From Oasisia sp. SBJ-2009 (taxonomy: Eukaryota; Annelida; Polychaeta; Sabellida; Siboglinidae), in NCBI GenBank assembly GCA_964017155.1, contig OZ024856.1, forward strand, positions 1,266,201-1,330,200: a stretch of DNA of 64,000 nt, read 5' to 3'. Positions 13,101 to 22,301 of the stretch are shown here, piece by piece. How positions within the stretch are numbered: the first letter of the stretch is position 1; each line of letters begins with the position of its first letter. The notes beneath the pieces are model-generated. The model had not been told where the DNA came from. It worked only from the letters and a program-made list of their open reading frames with translations, and made no database searches. The position numbers and the translations under genes are program-made.

Positions 13101-16100
13101 ATGTCATGTCATGTCATGTCATGTCATGTCATGTCATGTCATGTCATGTCATGTCATGTCATGTCATGTCATGTCATGTCATGTCATGTCATCCCAACCA
13201 CTGGCTGTACCACTGGCTGTACCACTGGCTCTACCACTGACTCCACCACTGGCTCTACCACTGGCTCTACCACTGGCTCTACCACTGGCTCTACCACTGA
13301 CTCTACCACTGGCTCTACCACTGGCTCTACCACTGGCTCTACCACTGGCTCTACCACTGACTCTACCACTGGCTCTACCACTGGCTCTACCACTGGCTCT
13401 ACCACTGGCTCTACCACTGGCTCTACCACTGGCTCTACCACTGGCTCTCCCACTGGCTCTACCACTGGCTCTACCACTGACTCTACCACTGGCTCTACCA
13501 CTGGCTCTACCACTGGCTCTCCCACTGGCTCTACCACTGGCTCTACCACTGACTCTACCACTGGCTCTACCACTGACTCTACCACTGGCTCTACCACTGA
13601 CTCTACCACTGGCTCTACCACTGGCTCTACCACTGGCTCTACCACTGGCTCTCCCACTGGCTCTCCCACTGGCTCTACCACTGGCTCCACCACTGGCTCT
13701 ACCACTGGCTTTTGGTTAAAGATATGTGGTTATGTTCAGTTAAGTCCTTGCCCTGGAGACACCCAGGAGCCTGAGGTAGAGCTGCTGTGAGCGTCTGGCC
13801 ACGGGTTCACATCACTCACCTGAACCGTGAGAAGACGGGGAGGACAAAGATCTTGTTGAAGAGTCTGCGCTCCCACAGCCACTGCATCACGGGCGTCGTC
13901 ATCGCCTCCTCCGTGTCACCACCACCTCGACGCAGCTGAGGTCAGAGCAAACAGGAGGCGTCACCACGACACATTCTGACACAGCTGTAGAGTCATAGTC
14001 AATAGGTGTCACCACGACACAGTTTCTGACACAGCTATAGAGTCATAGTCAACAGGAGGTGTCACCATGACACATTCTGACACAGCTGTAGAGTCATAGC
14101 AAAAGGAGGTGTCACCATGACACAGTTTCTGACACCGCATTTTGGTGTTTTTAACAATACACACTTTCATATTAAAATCATTTGATATCTTGGCATTTGA
14201 GAAGAATAAATTTGCTGTGATGGTTTACAATAAGGAGACAGCAGCAAAACAAAGGTAGACACGTCTCATCTCACCTGTGTCACATTAGAGGCACTCGCGG
14301 TGTAGTAGATGGCTGACTGCCGGGCCTCATTGGCTGACACGACCTCAAGGTCGTACGGGTTGGTGCGGGTGCACCCGGGTCCTCGGTGCCTCGGCAGAAG
14401 ATACACAAAGTAGCCGTCATCTGGCTGTGCATTCAGGGCAGCCTGACACAACAGAAACAAATAAACTGTGTCAATATGATGTAACGTTATTAAATATGTC
14501 TTGCAACAGCATAAAACAAAATATTCTGACCTAGATTTGAGAATGAAATATCTACAGTGCATATGGTAACAATATCTATTGAGCATACTGTCTAGAATAT
14601 GTGAGCCTCTTCCCTAACAAAGAGAATAACATGGAAGAAGACACATTTCCCTTTACAAGGTTCAACGGATTCACAATTAAGCATGAATATTGAGTAAAAA
14701 TATGTGAACAAATTTGGACAACGTCATTTAGAGAAATATACATTACAACACATAGCAAAATTGTACCACTAAAATGTCTAAACACTAAATGTTTTTCATT
14801 TTAACGTAAAACAAATTATATTTCCTAGTAACCATTGTAACACATTTCACTGAAAGTAAAAATAAATATGTTAATATAAATAAAGAAATAAAGTTAATGT
14901 GTTTAAATAAATAAACAGGATATTACGAAAATGAGAGTAAATAAATCAGACTATAACATAATTATGTGTATAAAATAAACAGGTGCATAACATAATTGTG
15001 TAAGTCAATAAACAACAAAGTAAATATATAAATTAATATATAAATAAACAAGTAAGCAATTGGTTACATGTCCATAATACTAAAAAGAATAAATACCTCC
15101 ATGTTTTTTGCAGGGTCCGGCATGTCTTTGAGTGTGGCCATTGAAGCGTGACCCGCAGCGCCCAAGTCAGGTAGCGTTGTTGACCAGCCCAGCTTACTGC
15201 GCATTGCAGTAAGCACCTCCAGAAAGTTCCGGTTTGTTGGCACTAAAAACATATATTTTAATAAATACATTTCTCACCATAAATTTATTCCAGTATGATT
15301 TCCAAATCTTAACCTTGCCACTTCCTGTTCAAGTGATATGTATGTGTTAATTTGATTAATTTAACAATCGTAAATTATATCTAAATTTCCAATATTTTAC
15401 TTCATGTTTTAATCTTTGAATCTGTTGTATATTAAATGTCATTATTTCAACAATATATATCAAAAATGTATTTCTATTGTTATCTGTCATCTCTTTACAA
15501 ATAGATAAAAATTAGTTTATTTTTATTTATTAGTGAAAAAAGTGTAAATATGTTAAATATAATGTTTTAAATATGTCTACCCAAATCATCGTAGGTGCTT
15601 TTCCTCATCAGTCTCATCCTGGACCTCGGGAGGCTGGACGGGCTCACGGACCCCTTCCCTGCCTTCATTCTCCCACTTTGTTTCTTCTCCCTGCTTCCAG
15701 GACGTGGATCGGAGAGGGAAGGGGAGAACATAGTGGGAGTGAGGGAGAGGGGCTGGGCCGGGTCACAGGACGACTGAGCCGCCATCACTGACTCATTCGC
15801 AGGCTCCCGGAAGCTGATTCCTCTTTTCTCTGAGAGCAGCAGGTCATCCATTGTCATCTCTGGGTCTAGGGACAGAAGGTGACACATTGTTATATCTGGG
15901 TCTAGGGACAGAAGGTGACACATTGTTATATCTGGGTCTAGGGACAGAAGGTGACACATTGTTATCTCTGCCGGGTCTAGGTACAGAGAGGTGACATATT
16001 GTTATCTCTGCCAGGTCTAGGTACAGAGAGGTGACACATTGTTATATCTGGGTCTAGGTACAGAGAGGTGACATATTGTTATCTCTGCCAGGTCTAGGGA

Positions 16101-19100
16101 CAGAAGGTGACACATTGTTATATCTGGGTCTAGGGACAGAAGGTGACACATTGTTATATCTGGGTCTAGGGACAGAAGGTGACACATTGTTATCTCTGCC
16201 GGGTCTAGGTACAGAGAGGTGACATATTGTTATCTCTGCCAAGTCGAGGTACAGAGAGGTGACACATTGTTATCTCTGCTGGGTCTAGGTACAGAGAGGT
16301 GACACATTGTTATCTATGCTGGGTCTAGGTACAGAGAGGTGACACATTGTTATCTCTGCTGGGTCTAGGTACAGAGAGGTGACACATTGTTATCTCTGCC
16401 AGGTCTAGGTACAGAGAGGTGACACATTGTTATCTCTGCTGGGTCTAGGTACAGAGAGGTGACACATTGTTATCTCTGCCAGGTCTAGGTACAGAGAGGT
16501 GACACATTGTTATCTATGCTGGGTCTAGGTACAGAGAGGTGACACATTGTTATCTCTGCTGGGTCTAGGTACAGAAGGTGACACATTGTTATCTCTGCCA
16601 GGTCTAGGTACAGAGAGGTGACACATTGTTATCTCTGCCGGGTCTAGGTACAGAGAGGTGACATATTGTTATCTCTGCCAAGTCGAGGTACAGAGAGGTG
16701 ACACATTGTTATCTCTGCTGGGTCTAGGTACAGAGAGGTGACACATTGTTATCTATGCTGGGTCTAGGTACAGAGAGGTGACACATTGTTATCTCTGCTG
16801 GGTCTAGGTACAGAGAGGTGACACATTGTTATCTCTGCCAGGTCTAGGTACAGAGAGGTGACACATTGTTATCTCTGCTGGGTCTAGGTACAGAGAGGTG
16901 ACACATTGTTATCTCTGCCAGGTCTAGGTACAGAGAGGTGACACATTGTTATCTATGCTGGGTCTAGGTACAGAGAGGTGACACATTGTTATCTCTGCTG
17001 GGTCTAGGTACAGAAGGTGACACATTGTTATCTCTGCCAGGTCTAGGTACAGAGAGGTGACACATTGTTATCTCTGCCGGGTCTAAGTACAGAGAGGTGA
17101 CATATTGTTATCTCTGCCAGGTCTAGGTACAGAGAGGTGACACATTGTTATCTCTGCTGGGTCTAAGTACAGAGAGGTGACACATTGTTATCTCTGCTGG
17201 GTCTAGGTACAGAGAGGTGACACATTGTTATCTCTGCTGGGTCTAGGTACAGAAGGTGACACATTGTTATCTCTGCCAGGTCTAGGTACAGAGAGGTGAC
17301 ACATTGTTATCTCTGCTGGGTCTAGGTACAGAGAGGTGACACATTGTTATCTCTGCCAGGTCTAGGTACAGAGAGGTGACACATTGTTATCTATGCTGGG
17401 TCTAGGTACAGAGAGGTGACACATTGTTATCTCTGCTGGGTCTAGGTACAGAAGGTGACACATTGTTATCTCTGCCAGGTCTAGGTACAGAGAGGTGACA
17501 CATTGTTATCTCTGCCGGGTCTAAGTACAGAGAGGTGACATATTGTTATCTCTGCCAGGTCTAGGTACAGAGAGGTGACACATTGTTATCTCTGCTGGGT
17601 CTAAGTACAGAGAGGTGACACATTGTTATCTCTGCTGGGTCTAGGTACAGAGAGGTGACACATTGTTATCTCTGCTGGGTCTAGGTACAGAAGGTGACAC
17701 ATTGTTATCTCTGCCAGGTCTAGGTACAGAGAGGTGACACATTGTTATCTCTGCCGGGTCTAGGTACAGAGAGGTGACACATTGTTATCTCTGCCAGGTC
17801 TAGGTACAGTGAGGTGACACAGTGTTATCTCTACTGGGTCTAGGTACAGAAGGTGACACATTGTTATCTCTGCCAGGTCTAGGTACAGAGAGGTGACACA
17901 GTGTTATCTCTACTGGGTCTAGGTACAGAGAGGTGACACATTGTTATATCTGCTGGGTCTAAGTACAGAGAGGTGACACATTGTTATCTCTGCCAGGTCT
18001 AGGTACAGAGAGGTGACACAGTGTTATCTCTACTGGGTCTAGGTACAGAGAGGTGACACATTGTTATCTAGGCTGGGTCTAGGGACAGAGAGGTGACACA
18101 TTGTTATCTCTGCTGGGTCTAGGGACAGAGAGGTGACACATTGTTATCTCTGCTGTGTCTAGGGACAGAGAGGTGACACATTGTTATCTCTGCTGGGTCT
18201 AGGGACAGAGAGGTGACACATTGTTATCTCTGCTGGGTCTAGGGACAGAGAGGTGACACATTGTTATCTCTGGGTCTAGGTACAGAGAGGTGACACATTG
18301 TCATCTCTGCCGGGTCTAAGTACAGAGAGGTGACACATTCAGTAGAGCAACAGACATTCTATATTCAGGACAAACCTTATGAAAAACACATGTTGTCTTC
18401 CTGTGTGTTGTGGCTAATATTATTATTCGTTGCATCATAAATTTATGTTTGGTAATTTGTAGTAATTGACATTGTAGAAAACTAAGCATGCAAATGCTCA
18501 GAGGTACCACAGATTACTGCTTTGTGAATATCTCGAGACTTGGTAATTTAATGCAACATTCCTTATACACGGTGTACTTAAATAATGGTAACATGCATGC
18601 ATACATGAACACACACACATGCATGCCTACACCACACAAACAGAAGCATCCACTCTACTTGACTGCAACATTACTGAAGAAACAAAATCAGACACACATG
18701 CAAAGTTGATCTCAATGAGTGCAGTGATATTTTCAAATGAATGAATGAATATACCTGATTTGAGGTCATTGCTGGAACTGAGGCCAGTGTCCACATCCGG
18801 TGTCAACATGGGTGACGCTGGCTGGGCTAATGGCGGGAGTTTTGCTTGGTTTCTCTTTGGAAATCTAAATTCAAGTTAAAACATAATGAATTAATCAAAC
18901 TGAAACAATGACTAGTTACCAAGAAGATATTTATAAATGATATATTTCAAATAAACTTAACCTGCACCCATTCACAGTTCACTAGTGGCAACTGGCTATA
19001 GTCAGGGTTTTTATTTCGATTCTAAACCGTTATTCCAAGCTCAACAGTACATGCACATACATGACGCATACACATGCATGAAACCGGAGTCCATACAGTA

Positions 19101-21975
19101 TTGCCCAACATACACTAAAATGCTTAAATATAATCATGTACAACTGCGTAACTGGGTATATTCTGTACTTACACGTCAAATATTCAGGAACAATAATTTG
19201 ATCAGTGACCAGTATTATAGTCAACCTATAAATGCTTGTAATTTATTTTCTTAATTGAAAAGTTGGACGGACATTTCCTATGCTGTCCCCCATGCTGAAA
19301 AATGGGAAAATGCATCAGGCTTGTATCCCACCGATCAACACCTCTGGCAACTGGTATCTTTAGTCATCTGGAAATACCACCATTCGACTGTGAAGCCACT
19401 AAACAGACATGTCCAAGTGACTAATCAATTAATGGAATCCTTACAGCGACAGAGGACAACAGTAACATCTACGAAGAAATTTCAGATGAAAGTTTAAACT
19501 AAATTTCTGTTTAATTTTATCCTGGGTTAAAATCTAATCTGCCCCTTAATAAAAAATGGATGATGCTCTTTCAAATGATGATACTGCCAAAATATTTAAA
19601 TGTTACATAAGAGTACACAACATAAAGTCTTTAAATTTGCCACTTTATGGAAACTCGCGAGAATGCCCGGTTTGGATTTGCTCTAACGTGATGGCAGTCG
19701 TGGTTTTGGTGTCACATAGTGCAGCTGCACGGTGTCATGCAAATAATGCTGAGAATGCTGTCATCCTGGCAATGTGTTCCACGACCGACATCACAATTCT
19801 GCCTCTCATCACCTCACGCATTTCCAAATAACATACTTTTCCAAGCCGGCACCACGACAACTCCCGTTTAATGTCAATTTTTTTATTGATGATTTTAGGT
19901 TTGTTGGTGTATTGTATTATATTGCATATTCATATGTATGAGTTACTAGAATTTGAGGGGTGCAAAATATGGCCTACTGGTTACTGTCAAACAAGAAATA
20001 TATCTATATATTCCCTACAAATATGAGAAGTTTCGTACTTACAGATTGAATGGCACAGACTGAATGGCCTGTGTCTTCTGGGTGTGCTGGGACATGTCAG
20101 CCCACAGTGTCACGGACTGGTAGGAGACGACTGGGGCCTGCTGTCTGCCAGGAGGAGGCTGGGGCAGGAACCCCATCTTCTGAAGTTACATGTAATCATG
20201 CTAATGTTATTATTAGATTTGTAGTAGAACAAAACTTCCTTGAAACTAATAGTACATACATTACTGTCTTCATTTGATGTGGATCTATATTTGTATAAAT
20301 AACAGTACCATAAATATTCTCACCAAACAGGACAAACACATACATGTATGCACCCACGCTCGCACATACACACACATGCATGCACCCACACACGCACACA
20401 TATAGGTATGTAATCCCATAGGTGGTAACCTCTCCCATCTAGTCGACGATTCAGATCCATAAAAACCAGGACCAACCGCTTTAGTACTAGCTTTTTCCCC
20501 TTAGCCGTTCAAGCCCTGTCAAAACAGAAGTGATTTTCTCCCACCCGCAGCAAACACATAGTCCACTTTCCGATGAGTTTTAGTATGTATATTTTATCAT
20601 AATTTATTATATTTTATATATAATTGTTTTTTTCTTCATATTTTACATTTTAAGCTACTATATTTCTACTAGATCGTATCAATTATTTATCGATGTTATA
20701 ATGAGCAATTTTTTATTCGGACCTTTTTATGTGATTGTTCTTATTTATTTTATTTTATGTAGTAGTATATTTTAACATCATTGTTTGGTGCATGTGAATG
20801 TATTGTCATGTGAATGTACTATTACGACGACCAATATCATTACACATTCCAATGTTTTATTGTAACTACAATGTGAACACATGGCAATAAAGCTATCTTA
20901 TCTTATCTTATTATCTTATCTTATCTTATATATTATCTATGGACAACAAAATGTTTTAATCACATTTTTAACTGCATATATTTACCACAATATATGTAGT
21001 TTTTTATTATAATGCAAAAAGCTTATATATATTGCCTCATGCATGCGTGTGCACCAAAATAATAACTTGTGGGACATTCCCCAGAAATCAGGGCTACTTC
21101 TTTCATTAATGACCATTGGTCAACTTGCTGACCATTAGTATCATTGGTTTTCAGAGTTGCCTTTTTCTAGAATTAGTGAGTCCATTACAGGTTGCACATT
21201 TACCCCCTATGTGGGATCTTTTACTCCCCCTGGCATAGACACCAGATAGAAGGGAATACCAGCTTATAATGTCCTTTCCGAAAGACACAGGCAATGTGAC
21301 GTTAACTAAAGTTTCAAAACAACAGTTAGGTGTGATTGAACCACCGTCCTTTTGATTAAAGGTCCGGAACTCTACTGTGCGACCATCGCTACCACATTTA
21401 TTATATGAAATTAACAAACAAACGGACACTGTACAATATAAAAAATAAGTAAAAAAATAAATAAAGGCTTCCGATAAATAAAACATGTAATGTATATACT
21501 TAAAGGTTTTACAAAATATTACAAGTAATTATTACTATTTATTAACAGTGCTTATTCAAACGCAATTAACAGCAAATTAGATTTATGAATGAAAAATGTG
21601 CATAAATTAAAATTTATAATGGTAACTGTAGAAATTAAATAACAATAGAATGTATACCTGACGATTTGACTTTGCAGCGAGCACCACTTGACTTTCATTT
21701 GGTCCCTTGTGGAGCCGAGCAACGAGGTCAGAGACAGTTACGGCACTTTTGGGCACCTTTATCTCCCCACCCCTTCCATTTCCATTTCCATCCGTGGCCC
21801 TCTTCCTCTCAGCCTTGGAAGGAGACAACTGAATTCTGTATAACGGCGGCGAGTTTAAAACACGGTCCTGCGGTTCGCTTGCTTCGCTCACATTGTGCAA
21901 GCTACTGGTGGGCCTTAAGATCCCCCCGTGTAGAGGAGGTTCAGGCCACATAAACGTGTCGTTCTTCCCGTTCAT
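3049..21975 (-). CDS. Dynein heavy chain family gene, N-terminal part (16 exons, continues beyond base 1)
   Basis: Exons in transcription order: 21975-21658, 20179-20043, 18864-18755, 15865-15581, 15242-15097, 14442-14275, 13935-13820, 12477-12415, 10774-10507, 9432-9082, 8509-8328, 5928-5822, 5489-5330, 4347-4107, 3823-3718, 3179-3049. All have AG/GT borders. Phases agree at every junction except 9082/8509. About 960 residues are present. Family evidence is motifs typical of axonemal dynein heavy chain stems: NPYDLEVVS followed by [11 protein letters not shown], then [11 protein letters not shown] (the WKAFKVWRKNV motif), then [10 protein letters not shown], then [18 protein letters not shown], and a late [10 protein letters not shown] segment. 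Such proteins build microtubule motors; the motor domain would lie beyond the window. Acidic Ser-rich exons (12-15) are unusual for axonemal chains, and DNHD1 is a possible identity that I cannot confirm. Exon 1 starts at ATG 21975. Confidence 0.75.
3718..3823 (-). CDS. Dynein-like gene, exon 15
   Basis: Acceptor tgtttag|AGAGTG, donor AGCAG|GTACCA. Encodes [20 protein letters not shown], then [15 protein letters not shown]. Very acidic. Phase matches exons 14 and 16. Confidence 0.55.
4107..4347 (-). CDS. Dynein-like gene, exon 14
   Basis: Acceptor tgcttgcag|CTGTTG, donor ATG|GTAAGG. Encodes [20 protein letters not shown] and a basic stretch, ending [12 protein letters not shown]. Phase 0 in, 1 out. 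Confidence 0.6.
4370..5118. repeat. 20-bp minisatellite upstream of dynein exon 14 acceptor
   Basis: About 37 units of exactly 20 bp, ACCCTCCACACTAAACATGA. On the transcribed strand each unit has TTTAG. It begins within about 25 bases of the acceptor at 4347. Confidence 0.95.
5330..5489 (-). CDS. Dynein-like gene, exon 13
   Basis: Acceptor tatttcag|TTCAATG, donor GAG|GTCAGT. Encodes [20 protein letters not shown], then [20 protein letters not shown]. Ser/His-rich, then acidic; probably disordered. Confidence 0.55.
5822..5928 (-). CDS. Dynein-like gene, exon 12 (acidic insert)
   Basis: Acceptor ccccgtag|GATTC, donor CCA|GTAGGT. Encodes [20 protein letters not shown] and [15 protein letters not shown]. 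Acidic and serine-rich, with a KTVTFSP motif echoed by KAVTFNE in exon 14. Phase 0 in, 2 out. Confidence 0.55.
6318..6432. repeat. 11-bp minisatellite
   Basis: About ten units of GTGACCCGGGA, in dynein intron 11 near the 21-bp array. Confidence 0.93.
6497..8342. repeat. 21-bp minisatellite of tandem 5' splice sites (dynein exon 11)
   Basis: About 88 units, core CTTACATCATCCAGTGACAC. On the minus strand most units read GGATGAT|GTAAGTGTG, the same as the exon 11 donor. Units at 6497-6960 are nearly identical; those at 7140-8340 are varied, many with damaged donors (GTACGT, GTTTGT, GCAAGT). Confidence 0.97.
8328..8509 (-). CDS. Dynein-like gene, exon 11, donor inside a minisatellite
   Basis: Encodes [20 protein letters not shown] and [20 protein letters not shown], ending near SLDD at GATGAT|GTAAGT. 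The W-x-x-x-L-x-R-L...RFI-x-L-x-DY pattern is typical of dynein stems. The reading frame stays open through the whole adjoining 21-bp array (to about 6300), so any later donor in the array would add multiples of VSVSLDD. Confidence 0.65.
9082..9432 (-). CDS. Dynein-like gene, exon 10
   Basis: 117 codons, ccttgtag|ACGGTG to AAAG|GTATTG. Contains [15 protein letters not shown], a Lys/Thr-rich linker, then [20 protein letters not shown] and a helical segment. Ends CSECGQERK. Its phase-0 end does not match the phase needed by exon 11, so the donor or a small missing exon needs checking. Confidence 0.6.
9480..9905. repeat. 20-bp minisatellite in dynein intron 9
   Basis: About 20 units, TACTACCTGTCACAGTATCA, with some units enlarged by ATAT. 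The minus strand reads ACAG|GTAGTA in each unit, a fair donor. Ends about 45 bases before the exon 10 acceptor. Confidence 0.93.
10015..10105. repeat. AT microsatellite
   Basis: (TA)n for about 90 bases. Confidence 0.97.
10507..10774 (-). CDS. Dynein-like gene, exon 9
   Basis: Acceptor ccacacag|GGTGG, donor GTG|GTCAGT. Encodes [20 protein letters not shown], then [20 protein letters not shown] and [12 protein letters not shown]. The TLDEFLDAQ...IV-x-x-AC pattern recurs in axonemal dynein stems. Phase 1 position in, 0 out. Confidence 0.75.
10797..11208. repeat. 27-bp minisatellite at the dynein exon 9 acceptor
   Basis: About 15 units, CAGCACAGGTCAACCTCCCT plus GTACAGT. The minus strand reads gtacag|GGAGGTTGA, resembling the true acceptor cacacag|GGTGGTGCT that lies about 22 bases away. 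Confidence 0.95.
11577..12424. repeat. 30-bp minisatellite of tandem 5' splice sites (dynein exon 8)
   Basis: About 28 units of exactly 30 bp. On the minus strand each has ACTGGCACCAG|GTAATTGG, nearly the same as the exon 8 end CTGGCACGAG|GTAATTGG at 12415. Confidence 0.97.
12415..12477 (-). CDS. Dynein-like gene, exon 8 ([10 protein letters not shown] motif)
   Basis: A 63-base exon, gttttag|AATTTGG to CACGAG|GTAATT, encoding (R)[20 protein letters not shown]. It is the counterpart of the dynein WKAFKVWRKNV motif. The donor is the first of a ladder of similar donors in the adjoining 30-bp array. Reading past the true donor in this frame meets TAA at once (AGG TAA). Confidence 0.75.
12965..13192. 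repeat. ATGTC pentanucleotide microsatellite
   Basis: About 45 perfect copies of ATGTC, directly followed by the 12-bp array. Confidence 0.98.
13197..13710. repeat. 12-bp minisatellite in dynein intron 7
   Basis: About 42 units of ACTGGCTCTACC with ACTGACTCTACC and CCCACTGG variants. About 110 bases from the exon 7 donor. Confidence 0.96.
13820..13935 (-). CDS. Dynein-like gene, exon 7
   Basis: Acceptor gacctcag|CTGCG, donor TTCAG|GTGAGT. Encodes [20 protein letters not shown], then [18 protein letters not shown]. Matches the dynein stem pattern in which a W-x-x-E segment leads to a short hydrophobic run before the WKAF motif. Phase 2 out. Confidence 0.75.
13950..14140. repeat. About 60-bp tandem repeat before dynein exon 7 acceptor
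   Basis: Roughly three diverged units with GGTGTCACCACGACACA and AGAGTCATAG. Begins some 15 bases upstream of the acceptor at 13935. Confidence 0.8.
14275..14442 (-). CDS. Dynein-like gene, exon 6 (NPYDLEVV motif)
   Basis: 168 bases, phase 0 at both ends. Encodes [20 protein letters not shown], then [20 protein letters not shown] and ASNVTQ. The NPYDL-x-VV and YYT-S-x-x-VT pattern is a landmark of the axonemal dynein heavy chain N-terminus, and is the strongest single piece of family evidence. Confidence 0.8.
15097..15242 (-). CDS. Dynein-like gene, exon 5
   Basis: Acceptor gtttttag|TGCCAAC, donor GGAG|GTATTT. Encodes [19 protein letters not shown] and [10 protein letters not shown]. Phase 1 in, 0 out. 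Helical stem sequence leading into the conserved dynein motif of the next exon. Confidence 0.7.
15581..15865 (-). CDS. Dynein-like gene, exon 4
   Basis: Starts at tgtccctag|ACCCAGAG and ends TTTGG|GTAGAC. Encodes [19 protein letters not shown] and a basic Ser/Pro-rich region ending [11 protein letters not shown]. The exon border is the source of the 36/40-bp array upstream: the nearest copies repeat its first codons in frame ([12 protein letters not shown]). Confidence 0.65.
15866..18345. repeat. 40-bp (36-bp) minisatellite of tandem 3' splice sites (dynein exon 4)
   Basis: About 60 units, with GTCTAGGTACAGAGAGGTGA and CACATTGTTATCTCTGC. On the minus strand each unit reads CACCTCTCTGTACCTAG|ACC, a near copy of the exon 4 acceptor CACCTTCTGTCCCTAG|ACC. 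The exon-proximal units are 36 bp and in frame with the exon. Blocks of 11 units recur at about 439-base spacing. Confidence 0.97.
18755..18864 (-). CDS. Dynein-like gene, exon 3
   Basis: Acceptor aatttag|ATTTCC, donor CAG|GTATAT. Encodes [20 protein letters not shown] and a Ser/Asp-rich tail. Phase 2 in, phase 1 out, matching both neighbours. Low-complexity linker. Confidence 0.6.
20043..20179 (-). CDS. Dynein-like gene, exon 2
   Basis: Acceptor aacttcag|AAGATG and strong donor CT|GTAAGTAC. It encodes [20 protein letters not shown] and a following Gln/Thr-rich stretch, probably disordered. Enters in phase 0, leaves in phase 2. Confidence 0.65.
20880..20935 (+). mobile_element. 3' end of a retroelement with TTATC tail
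   Basis: GCAATAAAGCTATC followed by repeated TTATC looks like the tail of a CR1/L2-type LINE 3' end. Flanking DNA 20580-20880 is AT-rich with no ORF. Confidence 0.45.
21225..21400 (-). mobile_element. tRNA-like SINE fragment
   Basis: The minus strand has a B-box-like GGTGGTTCAATCACACC (21345-21329), a preceding tRNA-like region, and a downstream TCTTTCGGAAAGGACATT motif of the kind found in metazoan SINEs. The A box is weak. Confidence 0.45.
21658..21975 (-). CDS. Dynein-like gene, exon 1 (start codon)
   Basis: 106 codons beginning [10 protein letters not shown] and ending at CAG|GTATAC. The frame is open upstream to 22020, but the codon there is TTG, so the first ATG at 21975 is taken as start. 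The product is polar and basic ([10 protein letters not shown]), with a likely helix [11 protein letters not shown] near the end. No domain recognised. Confidence 0.65.
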
Positions 21976-22301
21976 CGTACAAGTTCTGTTACGTGTTGTG
22001 ACAATGAGATCCCAAACCAAATTCCACTTAAAAGATTTGCATTAAACTGAAGCATTACAGCGACTGGCCGGGACCGACCAAAACTAAGCAAACTTCGTCG
22101 TCCGGTAGTTGTTCCTTTGGGTTTGCAGTACTGGCTACATGCGTAATCTACTTTGGCGACAGTTTACAAGCTCAGTTCTGATAAAACTAACGTTTATTCC
22201 CACAAAACGTGCATGTAAATAACGACATCGATTTGTTTGCTAAGTTTTTGGCCAAGCATGACTCCATGTTGTTGACAATCGCCATGTTTTCTCCTCCTAG
22301 C
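21976..22301 (-). promoter_or_regulatory. Likely 5' UTR and promoter region of the dynein-like gene
   Basis: Lies directly upstream of the exon 1 ATG, more GC-rich and with more CpG than the surroundings. No TATA box or start site could be assigned. Confidence 0.35.

Noticed and set aside
11539..13790. Frames from the 30-bp, ATGTC and 12-bp arrays
   Set aside because: Overlap across frames and strands; the reconstructed dynein exons use other frames.
15866..18345. CRISPR-like array
   Set aside because: Units are contiguous, with no unique spacers, in a eukaryotic intron.
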